The position numbers and the translations under genes are program-made. A stretch of 64,000 nt of DNA. Origin: Chloroflexota bacterium (GTDB taxonomy: Bacteria; Chloroflexota; Dehalococcoidia; Lucifugimonadales; UBA3495). Shown piece after piece: positions 28,413 through 36,268 of this stretch (position 1 is its first letter; each line of letters begins with the position of its first letter). The stretch lies in contig VXTR01000087.1 of NCBI GenBank assembly GCA_009837355.1, positions 40,136-104,135 on the forward strand, in the 5' to 3' direction. The notes under the pieces were generated by a model. The model did no database searches. It was not told the DNA's origin and worked only from the letters and a program-made list of their open reading frames with translations.

Positions 28413-29636
28413 TTAATCCTCGGCCAGGGTCGTCAGCCGATGCCGCGCGTCGGGGGTCATTTCGTAGCGGCGGGGCTTCTCCTTGGCGAGAACGACGCCT
28501 TGTTGCTCCATTACGGGCCAGAGCTGCTCGGAGAACCAGAGTCCGAAACGTTGCGGCGTCATCCCGGCCGCAGAGTGTGTCGGCCAAGCCGCCTTGACGG
28601 CGTTCAAGGCGTCTGAAGCGCTGAACAGGTCGTCGGTGATGGCAACAGCCACGGCAGCGGCAAGCTGTACGGGAGCCGGTTCGGCCGCGGTTTTGCCTCG
28701 GCCTTTGACTTGCGCCGGCGGTTTGGCGTTGGGAGCTTTGCCGCCGGACCCATTGGCAATAGACTCTTTGGCTGCCTGCGTAATTTCGTAGGTGCGCGGC
28801 GAGCTTTTGCGAGTCATCAATACGCCGCGCTTTTGCAGCATCGGCCAGATTTCCTTGAGCAGGAACGTGCCGAACTGGGCAGGGCCGGCGGCAGCGGGAT
28901 GTTTGGGCCACCGGGCCTGGAAGGCGTCAAGGGCTTCGTTCACTTTGAACTTGCCAACAGGCAGGCGGCGTATCAACTCGTCGGCGATGGCCTCGTTGCC
29001 GGGGTTGCCGTCAGGCTTAGCGGCGACGGCGGCAGCCTTGCGGGAGACCGTGGCCGACGCGGCGGCCGGCTTGCTGACTGTCCGCTCGGATTCGGCCGGA
29101 GCGGGTTCCGGCGCGTCCCCCGACAAGTCCCAGCGCAGGCCGGCGGGGATGAACCGTTCCATCTCGGGCGACAGCGCCCCGGCGTCGGGCGACGTAACCC
29201 ACAGGAACGGAGTCTGCTGCAGCCCTGAGGCCTGGGCCAGCTCTCTGACCTTTACGAACAGCGCGCCGAAGTCGCTGTCATTGCTGACCACGGCGACGGC
29301 GGCGGCCTGGCCGGTAACCAGGTCAGCGATGGCATCGGCGGTAATGGCCAGGTCGGCGGAGTTCTTGGCCTTGTGGTTGCTGAAATGCTGCACGCCTCGG
29401 ACGCGTACCTGCAAGTCCGGGTAGGCTTCCTCGGCCCACATCTCCCACACCGCAACCTTGTCGGCGCGGACGTAGAGGGAAAGGCTGCTCAAGGGCAGGG
29501 GTCCGGGCCAGTCAGCTACGGCCTGGGCGATGGCATCCTGGGCGTGGTCGGCTTCGCGCAGGTTTTCGGTGTCCACGTAGAGAGCGGCGCCGCTTGAGCC
29601 CGTCTCTCCCGTGTGGACGCCCATCAATGTATTCAC
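28413..29636 (-). CDS. NYN-domain nuclease with two C-terminal winged-helix repeats
   Basis: 407 residues from a GTG that overlaps the upstream protease stop as GTGA. Residues 17-165 are a NYN (PIN-like) RNase fold with acidic residues Asp22 (YVDTENL), Asp95, Asp101, Asp120 and Asp122 (NDSDFGALF). After an Ala/Pro-rich linker come two homologous winged-helix-like modules (about 213-285 and 325-397). They share the pattern ...A-ALDAF..RWPKHPAAAGPAQFG..L.KEIWPML..RGV and ALNAVKAAWPTHSAAGMTPQRFG. The modules resemble LOTUS/OST-HTH-type RNA-binding domains in arrangement but are not clearly that family. Likely an RNA or DNA processing enzyme. Target unknown. Confidence 0.8.
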   Translation of the reverse strand: MNTLMGVHTGETGSSGAALYVDTENLREADHAQDAIAQAVADWPGPLPLSSLSLYVRADKVAVWEMWAEEAYPDLQVRVRGVQHFSNHKAKNSADLAITADAIADLVTGQAAAVAVVSNDSDFGALFVKVRELAQASGLQQTPFLWVTSPDAGALSPEMERFIPAGLRWDLSGDAPEPAPAESERTVSKPAAASATVSRKAAAVAAKPDGNPGNEAIADELIRRLPVGKFKVNEALDAFQARWPKHPAAAGPAQFGTFLLKEIWPMLQKRGVLMTRKSSPRTYEITQAAKESIANGSGGKAPNAKPPAQVKGRGKTAAEPAPVQLAAAVAVAITDDLFSASDALNAVKAAWPTHSAAGMTPQRFGLWFSEQLWPVMEQQGVVLAKEKPRRYEMTPDARHRLTTLAED

Positions 29637-30085
29637 AACGTAAGGTCGGCGGGGATGAAGCGCCGGTTCTTCACGTCAGCCGCCCATCCGAAAGTTTCCA
29701 GAGTGGTTGCACCAATCAGGATATTCCGCCTATCGGTTCCAAACAGCACTGGAACGGCGAAGATTTCGCCCTCCAGCTCGATTTGGGCTGAACCTACTGG
29801 CATCGCTATAGCGGAACCGTCGGCCAACTGATATTGACGATTACCATAGACCGGGATATCCAGGTCCTCCAACATGGCGGCCGGAATGACGGTATGAAGT
29901 GCCCCGGTGTCCACCAGTCCGACCAGTGAGCGGGAGCGGTCCATGTCAGGGCTGTAAACGGTCAACGGCGCGTTGAAAATCCCCACTTCGCCTCCGATGG
30001 TGGTTCCCGGCAATATCGACGGGTACACAAGAGGTTCCTGCTGCGCAACGGTTTTGGGCTGAGTTGTCACGTTGCTCCTCACCAC
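29633..30085 (-). CDS. retropepsin-like aspartic protease
   Basis: About 150 residues. The active-site triad is VDTGALHTVIP, followed by the flap-region QLADGSAIAMPVG and the psi-loop end ILIGATTLETFGW, the standard clan AA pattern of bacterial single-domain retropepsins that act as homodimers. No signal peptide or membrane segment is present, so it should be cytoplasmic. The start is uncertain: GTG at 30085, or GTG at 30070, which has AGGAG four bases ahead. It overlaps the NYN nuclease start by four bases, so the two are coupled. A function in processing or regulating that nuclease is speculation. Confidence 0.82.
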   Translation of the reverse strand: MVRSNVTTQPKTVAQQEPLVYPSILPGTTIGGEVGIFNAPLTVYSPDMDRSRSLVGLVDTGALHTVIPAAMLEDLDIPVYGNRQYQLADGSAIAMPVGSAQIELEGEIFAVPVLFGTDRRNILIGATTLETFGWAADVKNRRFIPADLTL

Positions 30086-30106
30086 ATCCTACCGCGTTAT
30101 CTACGA

Positions 30107-31777
30107 CTACAGCGCCCCGTCGATTACGATGTCCAACAGAGTAGGTTTCCCTGATGCCACGGCCCGATCCACCGCCGGCTTGATTTCCGACGGGTCGGTG
30201 ATGCGCTCGCCGTGGACGCCCATGCTGTTGGCGATGGCGGCCATGTCGAAGGGCGTGCCGAAGTCGGAGTAGAGCAGCCGCCCGCCGGAGGTTTCGGGCA
30301 GCCCCAGCACGTCTTGCTGGTACACGTTGAAGTTGGTCTTGAGCACCCGGTACATTCCATTATTGCAGATGACGAAGACGCAGGGGATATTGTCGTTGGC
30401 CGCCGTCCACAGTCCCTGGATGGTCATCATGGCGCTGCCGTCGCCGATGATGCCGAACACGGGCCGGTCGGGGTAGGCGCACTGGGCGCCCATGGTCGCG
30501 CCGATGCCACCGCCGATGGACTGGCCGCGGAAGGCCCGCAGGTCGCCCGGACACTGGCCCTGGAAGTAGTGCCGCATCACGCCCCGGTTGCTGATTGAGT
30601 CGTCAACGACGACGGCGTTCTCGGGAATCGCTGCGGCCAGCTCGGCCATCATGCGCGCCGGCGTCATCGGCTTGTGGTTCCACTTTTCCGCTGCGGACGC
30701 TTCGAAAGCGTCGCGGCTACCTTGCTTCTCGGCCGCCACGGCCTGCTTGCGCGCCTCAATCTCCGGGAGATCTCCGGGGGATAGCCTTTCCCGCAGGGCC
30801 GCCGCCAGGTCGGACAGCGCCGTGCGGCAGTGCGAAACGATGCCAACGTCGGTGGGTTCGGAGCGGCCAATCTGCCCCGGGCTGGGGTCGATGTGTACCA
30901 GCCTGGCGTCCGGCGGGAGTATCACGTCGCCCCAGTAGAAAAGTTCTTCGAAGGGGTCGGCGCCCACCGCCAGCACCAGGTCAACCTGCTGCAGCACGGC
31001 CCGCTGTTCGCCGACCCGCAGGGACAGGTTGCCCATAAACTGCTCGTGGGTGGTGGGGAAGGCAACCTCGGCGCCTCGCGCCTGGTACACTGGCAACCCC
31101 AGCAGCTCGGCCGTATCCACCGCCTCATCCAGCGCGCTATCCTCGGCAAGACGGTCGCCCACCAGCATCATAGGGCGGCTGGCGTTGAGCAGCAGGGATG
31201 CGGCCTCGGCGATGCCCTCCGGGCTGGGATGCGAGGTGTCGTACACCGGCCGGGAGGGGACGATGTTCATCTCGGCCATGCCCTCCAGGGCGTTGGAGCT
31301 GAACCCCACGTACACCGGCCCCTTGGGGTGACTGTTGGCCTCGTTGAAGGCCCGCCGCATAACGCTGGGTATCTGGTCGGGCAGGGTCAATTCCACCGAC
31401 CACTTGGTTACCGGACGCACCAGGTTGGCCAGGTCGGTCATGGTTTCGTTGACCTTGCGCGCGTCGTAGTTGGCCGACGTCACCACCATGGGCGTGCCGG
31501 TGTTGAGGGCGTCCAGCATCAGGGCGATGCCATTGGCCAGGCCGCTGTCCACGTGCAGGCTCACGAAGGATGCTTTGCCGGTGGCGCGGGCGTAAGCCTC
31601 GCCCATGCCCACGGCGACGCTTTCCTGCAATGTCAGGATGTACCGAAACTCTGGGTAATCACCCAGTATGTCAATAATAGGGCCTTCACTGGTGCCGGGG
31701 TTGCCGAAGATGTACTCGACCCCCTCGGCTTTGAGCATCTCCAAAAGGGCCTGCTTGCCCGTCATCAGTTGTGACAT
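30107..31777 (-). CDS. thiamine diphosphate-dependent decarboxylase/synthase
   Basis: 556 residues with the three-domain layout of the acetolactate synthase/benzoylformate decarboxylase family. The N-terminal Pyr domain has GNPGTSEGPIIDIL and the ThDP-activating Glu52 (LQESVAVGMGEAYAR). A central nucleotide-like domain follows, and the C-terminal PP domain has the ThDP/Mg motif IIGDGSAMMTIQGLWTAANDNIP. The sequence looks closer to benzoylformate-decarboxylase-like enzymes than to biosynthetic IlvB. A 2-oxo acid is the expected substrate. It starts nine bases downstream of the DUF1501 gene and ends 21 bases before the retropepsin. Confidence 0.87.
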   Translation of the reverse strand: MSQLMTGKQALLEMLKAEGVEYIFGNPGTSEGPIIDILGDYPEFRYILTLQESVAVGMGEAYARATGKASFVSLHVDSGLANGIALMLDALNTGTPMVVTSANYDARKVNETMTDLANLVRPVTKWSVELTLPDQIPSVMRRAFNEANSHPKGPVYVGFSSNALEGMAEMNIVPSRPVYDTSHPSPEGIAEAASLLLNASRPMMLVGDRLAEDSALDEAVDTAELLGLPVYQARGAEVAFPTTHEQFMGNLSLRVGEQRAVLQQVDLVLAVGADPFEELFYWGDVILPPDARLVHIDPSPGQIGRSEPTDVGIVSHCRTALSDLAAALRERLSPGDLPEIEARKQAVAAEKQGSRDAFEASAAEKWNHKPMTPARMMAELAAAIPENAVVVDDSISNRGVMRHYFQGQCPGDLRAFRGQSIGGGIGATMGAQCAYPDRPVFGIIGDGSAMMTIQGLWTAANDNIPCVFVICNNGMYRVLKTNFNVYQQDVLGLPETSGGRLLYSDFGTPFDMAAIANSMGVHGERITDPSEIKPAVDRAVASGKPTLLDIVIDGAL

Positions 31778-31786
31778 TCGTATCCT

Positions 31787-32914
31787 CTACACAAACTGCG
31801 GCTGCTCGAAGCTGCCGCCCACCACCGGGTTGGCGTCCAGGCCCAGCCATTGCTCCACCAGCGTTCCGTACACGCCGCGGAAGTCAGTGTTGAAGGCCAG
31901 GTCGCCTTCCAGCAAATCGCCCTCCGCCAGCGACGGGTACGCGCCGTACATGCCGCCACGCACCGGGTCGCCGATGGTGAAGGCCACGCCGCCGCTGCCG
32001 TGGTCGGTGCCGCTGCCGTTGTCCTTGACCCGACGTCCGAACTCGGTGAAGGCAAACATCACCACGTTGTCCGCCGCGTCATGCTCGCGCAGGTCGGCGT
32101 AAAAGTCGCTGACGGCGCGGCTGAGGTCGCCGAGGAGCTTGGGATGCACGTCGGCCTCGCTGGCGTGGGTGTCGTAGCCGCCCTGCTGGGTGTAGAAGAC
32201 GCGGGTGCCCAAGTTGGCCGTCAGCACCTTGGCGATGCCCTGCAGGTTGCGGGCGATGCCGGTGTCCGCGTACTCCACGCTGGACGTGTACATATCGGGA
32301 GCGGCCTTCAGGATGTCGGCGCCCTTGAGCGCGTCCAGGCCGGTCTGCCCCAGGTAGTCCATGGTGGCGCCCAGACCCACGGTGGGGGAGTACATACGGG
32401 CGAAGATGTCCAGCGCCTGACCGCGTTCCGGCTCGCCCTGGATGCCGGTGAGGACGCCGTAGGTTTCCAGCACGGCGACGGAAGCGACCGGTACGCCGGA
32501 CAGCGCCATGGCCCGAGGCAGGCCGCGGCCGAAGTTAACGCCCGTGAGCACGTTCTCGGCGTGGGGGTCAATGTCGCGGATGACCCGGCCCAGCCAGCCC
32601 TCGGTGCCCACCTTTTCCGGCTCGCAGGTATGCCAGATATCCATGCTGCGGAAGTGGGAACGGTTGGGCGTGGGGTAGCCGACGCCGTTAATGACGGCGA
32701 CCTTGCCGGCGTCGTACAACGCCTTGATTTCAGGCAGCGCCGGGTTGAAGGCATAGGTGTCGTCGATGGGCAGCGCCCGGTCGGCGGGAATTCCCACGGT
32801 GGGCCGGCTGTCGTGATAGCGACCGTCGTTGTAGGGGATGACGGTGTTGAGGTAGTCGTTGCCGCCGGTGAGCTGGATGACGACGAGGATAGGGTCTTTA
32901 GTGGTGCTGGTCAT
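31787..32914 (-). CDS. DUF1501 family protein
   Basis: 375 residues with the DUF1501 pattern: VVIQLTGGNDYLNTVIPYND at the N-terminus, RSHFRSMDIWHT, QGGYDTHASE, and FTEFGRRVKDNGSGTDHGSGG near the C-terminus. These resemble alkaline-phosphatase/sulfatase-fold metal-binding enzymes (conserved Asp and His around GYDTH and TDHG). Many family members have a Tat signal, but this one starts directly at the fold and should stay in the cytoplasm. It is operonic with an LLM monooxygenase and a ThDP enzyme. No biochemical role is established. Confidence 0.85.
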   Translation of the reverse strand: MTSTTKDPILVVIQLTGGNDYLNTVIPYNDGRYHDSRPTVGIPADRALPIDDTYAFNPALPEIKALYDAGKVAVINGVGYPTPNRSHFRSMDIWHTCEPEKVGTEGWLGRVIRDIDPHAENVLTGVNFGRGLPRAMALSGVPVASVAVLETYGVLTGIQGEPERGQALDIFARMYSPTVGLGATMDYLGQTGLDALKGADILKAAPDMYTSSVEYADTGIARNLQGIAKVLTANLGTRVFYTQQGGYDTHASEADVHPKLLGDLSRAVSDFYADLREHDAADNVVMFAFTEFGRRVKDNGSGTDHGSGGVAFTIGDPVRGGMYGAYPSLAEGDLLEGDLAFNTDFRGVYGTLVEQWLGLDANPVVGGSFEQPQFV

Positions 32915-32930
32915 GGCGGTTGCACTCCCT

Positions 32931-34055
32931 TTATTTGAAGTGAGGTATCACGTCCTCGCTGAGGCACTTCAGCGTGTCCATCACCACCTCCCGCGGCACG
33001 GATGACGTCCAGTTGCACTCGAACATTATCTCGTCGGTGGTGAAGGCTTCGCGGAACATGTGGATTTTATCGACCACTTCCTCCGGCGTGCCGAAGAGGT
33101 TGACCTCTTGGGTGGCCTCCGGGCCGGCGCTGCCGGCGTCGGTGCTGCCGATGGCGACCCTGCCCGCGTAATAGATGCGGGCCAGATCCATCAGGTTTTC
33201 GACCCGGCGGTCAGCCTTCTCCTGTGTGTCGGCGACGAGAGTAGGCACTCGGACGACGGTGGTCGGATCTCCCTCATGCCCGGCATCAATGTAAGCCCTG
33301 CGGTAGTCCTGTACGTCCTGACGTAGCACGGCGGAGCCGCGCAGGTTGTGAGGCGAACTGCCGGCGCCGATGGCGATTCGATAGCCCTTCTCGCCCATGG
33401 GCACGAAGCTCTCCTGGCTGTCCACGGGCAGCAGCATCGGCATTGGCTTCTGCACCGGCTTGGGGATGCTCATGTAGCTCTCGTAGAAGGCCGGATAGTT
33501 GAAGTACTTGCCCTCAAAACCGGAGAAGTGGTCCTCGTCCCAGAGTTGCTTGAGCAGCTCCAGGTACTCGTAGAAGTACTCCCGGCGCTCGTCGGAGCCG
33601 CGGGTGCGTGCCCCCGGCCCGTAAATGAACCGGCCTTCGCTGACCTGGTCAACGATGGCAACCTGCTCCGCGACCTGGAACGGGTCCTCAAGCTGGAGGT
33701 TGTCAAAGGCGTACCGTTCGTGGGGCAATGCCCGCTCCGATACGGTCTCGCCGGGCAGCCGCAGGGTCGGCCGGTGGATGGAGGTGCCGATCCTGATGTT
33801 CTCGGTGTGGTTGGCGATGACGGCCGACAGCATCAAGGACTGGGGGTCCATGCTGCCCTGGGTGGAGAAGTGGCCGCCGCCGAACCAGACGTAGTCCCAG
33901 CCGGCCGCCTCGATATGGTCAATCTCCTTGAAGTTCTGCTTGTAAGCCTCGGCTTCGAGGAGTTTGCCGCCCTGATAGTCGGGGTCCCAGGGGACCTTAT
34001 CCCCTTCGTACACGGCGTTCCAAGTGGTGAACAGTCCAAAGTCCATCTTGGCCAT
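32931..34055 (-). CDS. LLM class flavin-dependent oxidoreductase
   Basis: 374 residues from the ATG at 34055, preceded by GGAGGG at seven bases. A longer frame to 34112 runs through the promoter and is not used. Luciferase-like features include MDFGLFTTWN, WFGGGHFSTQG, ANHTENIRIGTSIHRPTLR, and ERALPHERYAFDNLQLEDPFQVAEQVAIVDQVSEGRF. It catalyses FMNH2- or F420-dependent oxygenation of an unknown organic compound. It leads a probable operon with DUF1501 and ThDP genes, a combination consistent with stepwise breakdown of one substrate. Confidence 0.9.
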   Translation of the reverse strand: MAKMDFGLFTTWNAVYEGDKVPWDPDYQGGKLLEAEAYKQNFKEIDHIEAAGWDYVWFGGGHFSTQGSMDPQSLMLSAVIANHTENIRIGTSIHRPTLRLPGETVSERALPHERYAFDNLQLEDPFQVAEQVAIVDQVSEGRFIYGPGARTRGSDERREYFYEYLELLKQLWDEDHFSGFEGKYFNYPAFYESYMSIPKPVQKPMPMLLPVDSQESFVPMGEKGYRIAIGAGSSPHNLRGSAVLRQDVQDYRRAYIDAGHEGDPTTVVRVPTLVADTQEKADRRVENLMDLARIYYAGRVAIGSTDAGSAGPEATQEVNLFGTPEEVVDKIHMFREAFTTDEIMFECNWTSSVPREVVMDTLKCLSEDVIPHFK

Positions 34056-34102
34056 TTTCAACCCTCCCTGGCTGCGGTCGTTTGCTGCATTTCTTCGCCG
34101 CC

Positions 34103-34132
34103 AATGTAGCACCGTGAGGGAAGAGCCGTCAA
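34103..34132 (-). promoter_or_regulatory. promoter of the LLM-DUF1501-ThDP operon
   Basis: On the minus strand TTGACG (34127-34132), an 18-base spacer, and TACATT preceded by TGC (34103-34108). Transcription would start near 34096, giving a 41-base leader to the ATG at 34055. Confidence 0.55.
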
Positions 34133-34143
34133 CGGAAGAGTCT

Positions 34144-34365
34144 TCAGCGCTGCCGCCCCCCGAAGATAATCTGTATCAGCGCCCGCAGCGTCTGGCCGTC
34201 AATCTCCCCGGTGTATATGCGCCAGCCAAACCAGAGGACAAAACCGACCAGAGAACCCAGCAGCGTGAACAGGATAACCAGGCCGGCCGCGCCGGCACCC
34301 TGCCAGATGAGGACAATACCGAAAATCAGCCCGGCCAGCAGGCCGACGATAATTGGCTTGGGCAT
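34144..34365 (-). CDS. DUF2273-like small membrane protein
   Basis: 73 residues from the ATG at 34365 with GAGGTG six bases ahead. Two hydrophobic segments (IIVGLLAGLIFGIVLIW and GLVILFTLLGSLVGFVLWFG) are followed by a short basic tail. It is the third gene after Asp23/Gls24 and AmaP, exactly where Firmicutes encode DUF2273. In those bacteria the trio forms a membrane-anchored envelope-stress complex. The match rests mainly on size, topology and context. Confidence 0.65.
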   Translation of the reverse strand: MPKPIIVGLLAGLIFGIVLIWQGAGAAGLVILFTLLGSLVGFVLWFGWRIYTGEIDGQTLRALIQIIFGGRQR

Positions 34366-34369
34366 CCTG

Positions 34370-34948
34370 TCACCTCGTGAGAACCGGCTGGTCGCGGTCG
34401 CCTTCGTAGCGGACCCGAACGGGAACATCGGTTACGGGGAGTCCGGTGAGGCGCTCCACCACTTCGCGGATATTCTGCTGCACGTCGGAACTGACCTCGG
34501 TCACGTCGGCGCCCATGCGGAGGCCGGCCACACAGCGAATCGTCAGCCCGCCGGGAGCCGCCCTGACGCTACAGCGGATGTTGCGAACGTCCCGATTCCC
34601 CCGGGCCGTGCGCTGGGCCAATTGGGCAATGCTGTCAATGGACATGCGGACGACGCCTTCCGGTCCCGAACTGACCAGCACCATGCCGGCTGCGCCGCCG
34701 CGGGTCACCATCCTCACTTCCAGGGCCAGGACAATCAGCCCGACCGCGATGAACCCGATGGCGATGCCCACGTCCTGCCAAAGGGCGGCCCCGCTATGCT
34801 CGGCCATGCCGGCGAACTGCTGGCGCAGGGCGGCGTTGGGGAGGCTTTCCGCCGGGATGGTCTCAGTAACCAGGAGCAAGACCAGCACCCCGACGGCTAT
34901 GCTCGCCAGGGCGCCAATGGTTACCAGAAGTCCGTTCAGCAGGTTCAT
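34370..34948 (-). CDS. amaP: alkaline shock response membrane anchor protein AmaP
   Basis: 192 residues. There are two N-terminal membrane helices (about 5-28 and 60-80), then a cytoplasmic domain. The AmaP layout is recognised in LALEVRMVTRGG, the Asp23-like region IRCSVRAAPGGLTIRCVAGLRMGADV, and VQQNIREVVERLTGLPVTDVPVRV. In Staphylococcus AmaP tethers Asp23 to the membrane. Here it lies 11 bases after the Asp23-like gene and four bases before the small membrane protein, so the unit is conserved outside the Firmicutes. Confidence 0.82.
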   Translation of the reverse strand: MNLLNGLLVTIGALASIAVGVLVLLLVTETIPAESLPNAALRQQFAGMAEHSGAALWQDVGIAIGFIAVGLIVLALEVRMVTRGGAAGMVLVSSGPEGVVRMSIDSIAQLAQRTARGNRDVRNIRCSVRAAPGGLTIRCVAGLRMGADVTEVSSDVQQNIREVVERLTGLPVTDVPVRVRYEGDRDQPVLTR

Positions 34949-34959
34949 CGTGCCCGATG

Positions 34960-35406
34960 CTACTGCACGTTACGGGACGGAGTAGTGGACGGGAACTCGA
35001 TGCCGATAACGCCAACGTTGATTTCCTTGGCGACCAGGCCAATCTGATCGAAGAGCTCCTGAGCGACGGTTTCGCGGATTTCCTGCACGACAGTGGGAAT
35101 CCGGTGGCCGTACACCATCACGACGTCAAGGTCGATGATGGCTTCCTTCTGGCCGGCTTCGACGCCAACGCCGGTAGCTCGGGCAGCAGCGGGGGAGCGA
35201 ACCGTGTCCGCAACCGTGCGCAGTATCCCGCCGGTGTTGCCCAACCGGTCCACGCCAGACACGCTGTTGACCACGTGTCCAACGATGGCGGCTACCACGT
35301 TGGGTTCAATCTTGGTAGCGCCGGGAACGCCGCTGGGGTTCTCGGTACTGAAAGGGAATGCGTCGGGATGAAAAACCTCAACCGCTACGATTTCACTGGT
35401 TCCCAT
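34960..35406 (-). CDS. Asp23/Gls24 family envelope stress protein
   Basis: 148 residues from the ATG at 35406, with AGGAGG seven bases upstream. The longer frame above it is not coding. The Asp23 domain is visible in TKIEPNVVAAIVGHVVNSVSGV, the acidic strand IIDLDVVMVYGHRIPTVVQEIRETVAQELFDQIGL, and VNVGVIGIEF-like strands near the end. Asp23 proteins polymerise beneath the membrane and influence cell-wall stress responses. First gene of an asp23-amaP-DUF2273 operon. A TATCAT at 35468-35473 on the minus strand could be its -10. Confidence 0.85.
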   Translation of the reverse strand: MGTSEIVAVEVFHPDAFPFSTENPSGVPGATKIEPNVVAAIVGHVVNSVSGVDRLGNTGGILRTVADTVRSPAAARATGVGVEAGQKEAIIDLDVVMVYGHRIPTVVQEIRETVAQELFDQIGLVAKEINVGVIGIEFPSTTPSRNVQ

Positions 35407-35580
35407 TAATGACCTCCTGTGTCTTCTGTGGCAGCGAGGCATTTTCGCTGCCGGATTTGCTGAGATTATGATACCACGATTGGCGCATCTCACCATCCGA
35501 TGCCTCGGCAATCGCGACACCCGCGCCCTTGCCATCCCTGCCCCGGCGTGGCAACCTTGATGGTCGGGTGATTTGATTCT

Positions 35581-36249
35581 ATGGGTATTGACGACGCTCA
35601 AACACGGCCCCGAGCCCGCATCATCGTTGGCCTCGGCAACCCCGGCCCCCGCTATCGGGATACTCGCCACAACGTGGGCTTCGGCTGCGTTGACCTGCTG
35701 GCGGAACGCTGGGGCATCGCCATCAACGACCGGCGACGCACCACCGCGTTGGGGCAGGGTTATCACAACGGCCTGCCCGTGGCGCTGGCTAGGCCCCGCA
35801 CCTTTATGAATCTATCCGGCGAGTCCGTGGCGTATCTGTTGGCAAGATTCGGCGGACGACCGGAGGACCTGGTTATCGTGTACGACGAGATGGCGCTGCC
35901 TTTGGGCCGCATCCGGCTGCGCGCCCGCGGCTCCGACGCCGGACACAACGGCATCAAGGACATCATTCGCACCGTGCGCACCATCGACTTTCCGCGACTT
36001 CGCATCGGCATCGGCGGGCCCGGCATATCGGGCAGCGTTGACCACGTGCTGGGCCGCTTCTCCGACGCCGAGCAGCCGGCGGTGAGCGACGCCATCCTCC
36101 GGGCCGCCGAGGCCGTGGAATGCCTGCTGGCCGAGGGCATCGACATCGCGATGAACCGCTACAACACCGACCCGCGCCCCGAACCCGAGACAGACAACGA
36201 GGCCGCCGAAAGCGTGGATGCTATGCAAGGGCGCGAGGGCGAAGAGTAG
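35581..36249 (+). CDS. pth: peptidyl-tRNA hydrolase
   Basis: 222 residues. It cleaves peptidyl-tRNA released from stalled ribosomes. The N-terminus IIVGLGNPGPRYRDTRHNVGF carries Asn20 and the catalytic His30. RPRTFMNLSGESV and the conserved Asp102 in VIVYDEMALPLG are present, although the usual HDD is YDE. GSDAGHNGIKDI completes the family pattern. About 30 extra acidic residues follow the domain. Divergent from the Asp23 operon. Its end overlaps the first possible start of the next gene. Confidence 0.95.
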   Translation: MGIDDAQTRPRARIIVGLGNPGPRYRDTRHNVGFGCVDLLAERWGIAINDRRRTTALGQGYHNGLPVALARPRTFMNLSGESVAYLLARFGGRPEDLVIVYDEMALPLGRIRLRARGSDAGHNGIKDIIRTVRTIDFPRLRIGIGGPGISGSVDHVLGRFSDAEQPAVSDAILRAAEAVECLLAEGIDIAMNRYNTDPRPEPETDNEAAESVDAMQGREGEE

Positions 36250-36268
36250 GACAATATTGAGTGGGCCG

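Noticed and set aside
36218..36268. ATG at 36218 as start of the metalloprotease lipoprotein
   Set aside because: It lies inside pth without a ribosome site and would put a long basic stretch before the signal peptide; the GTG at 36269 gives a normal lipoprotein signal.
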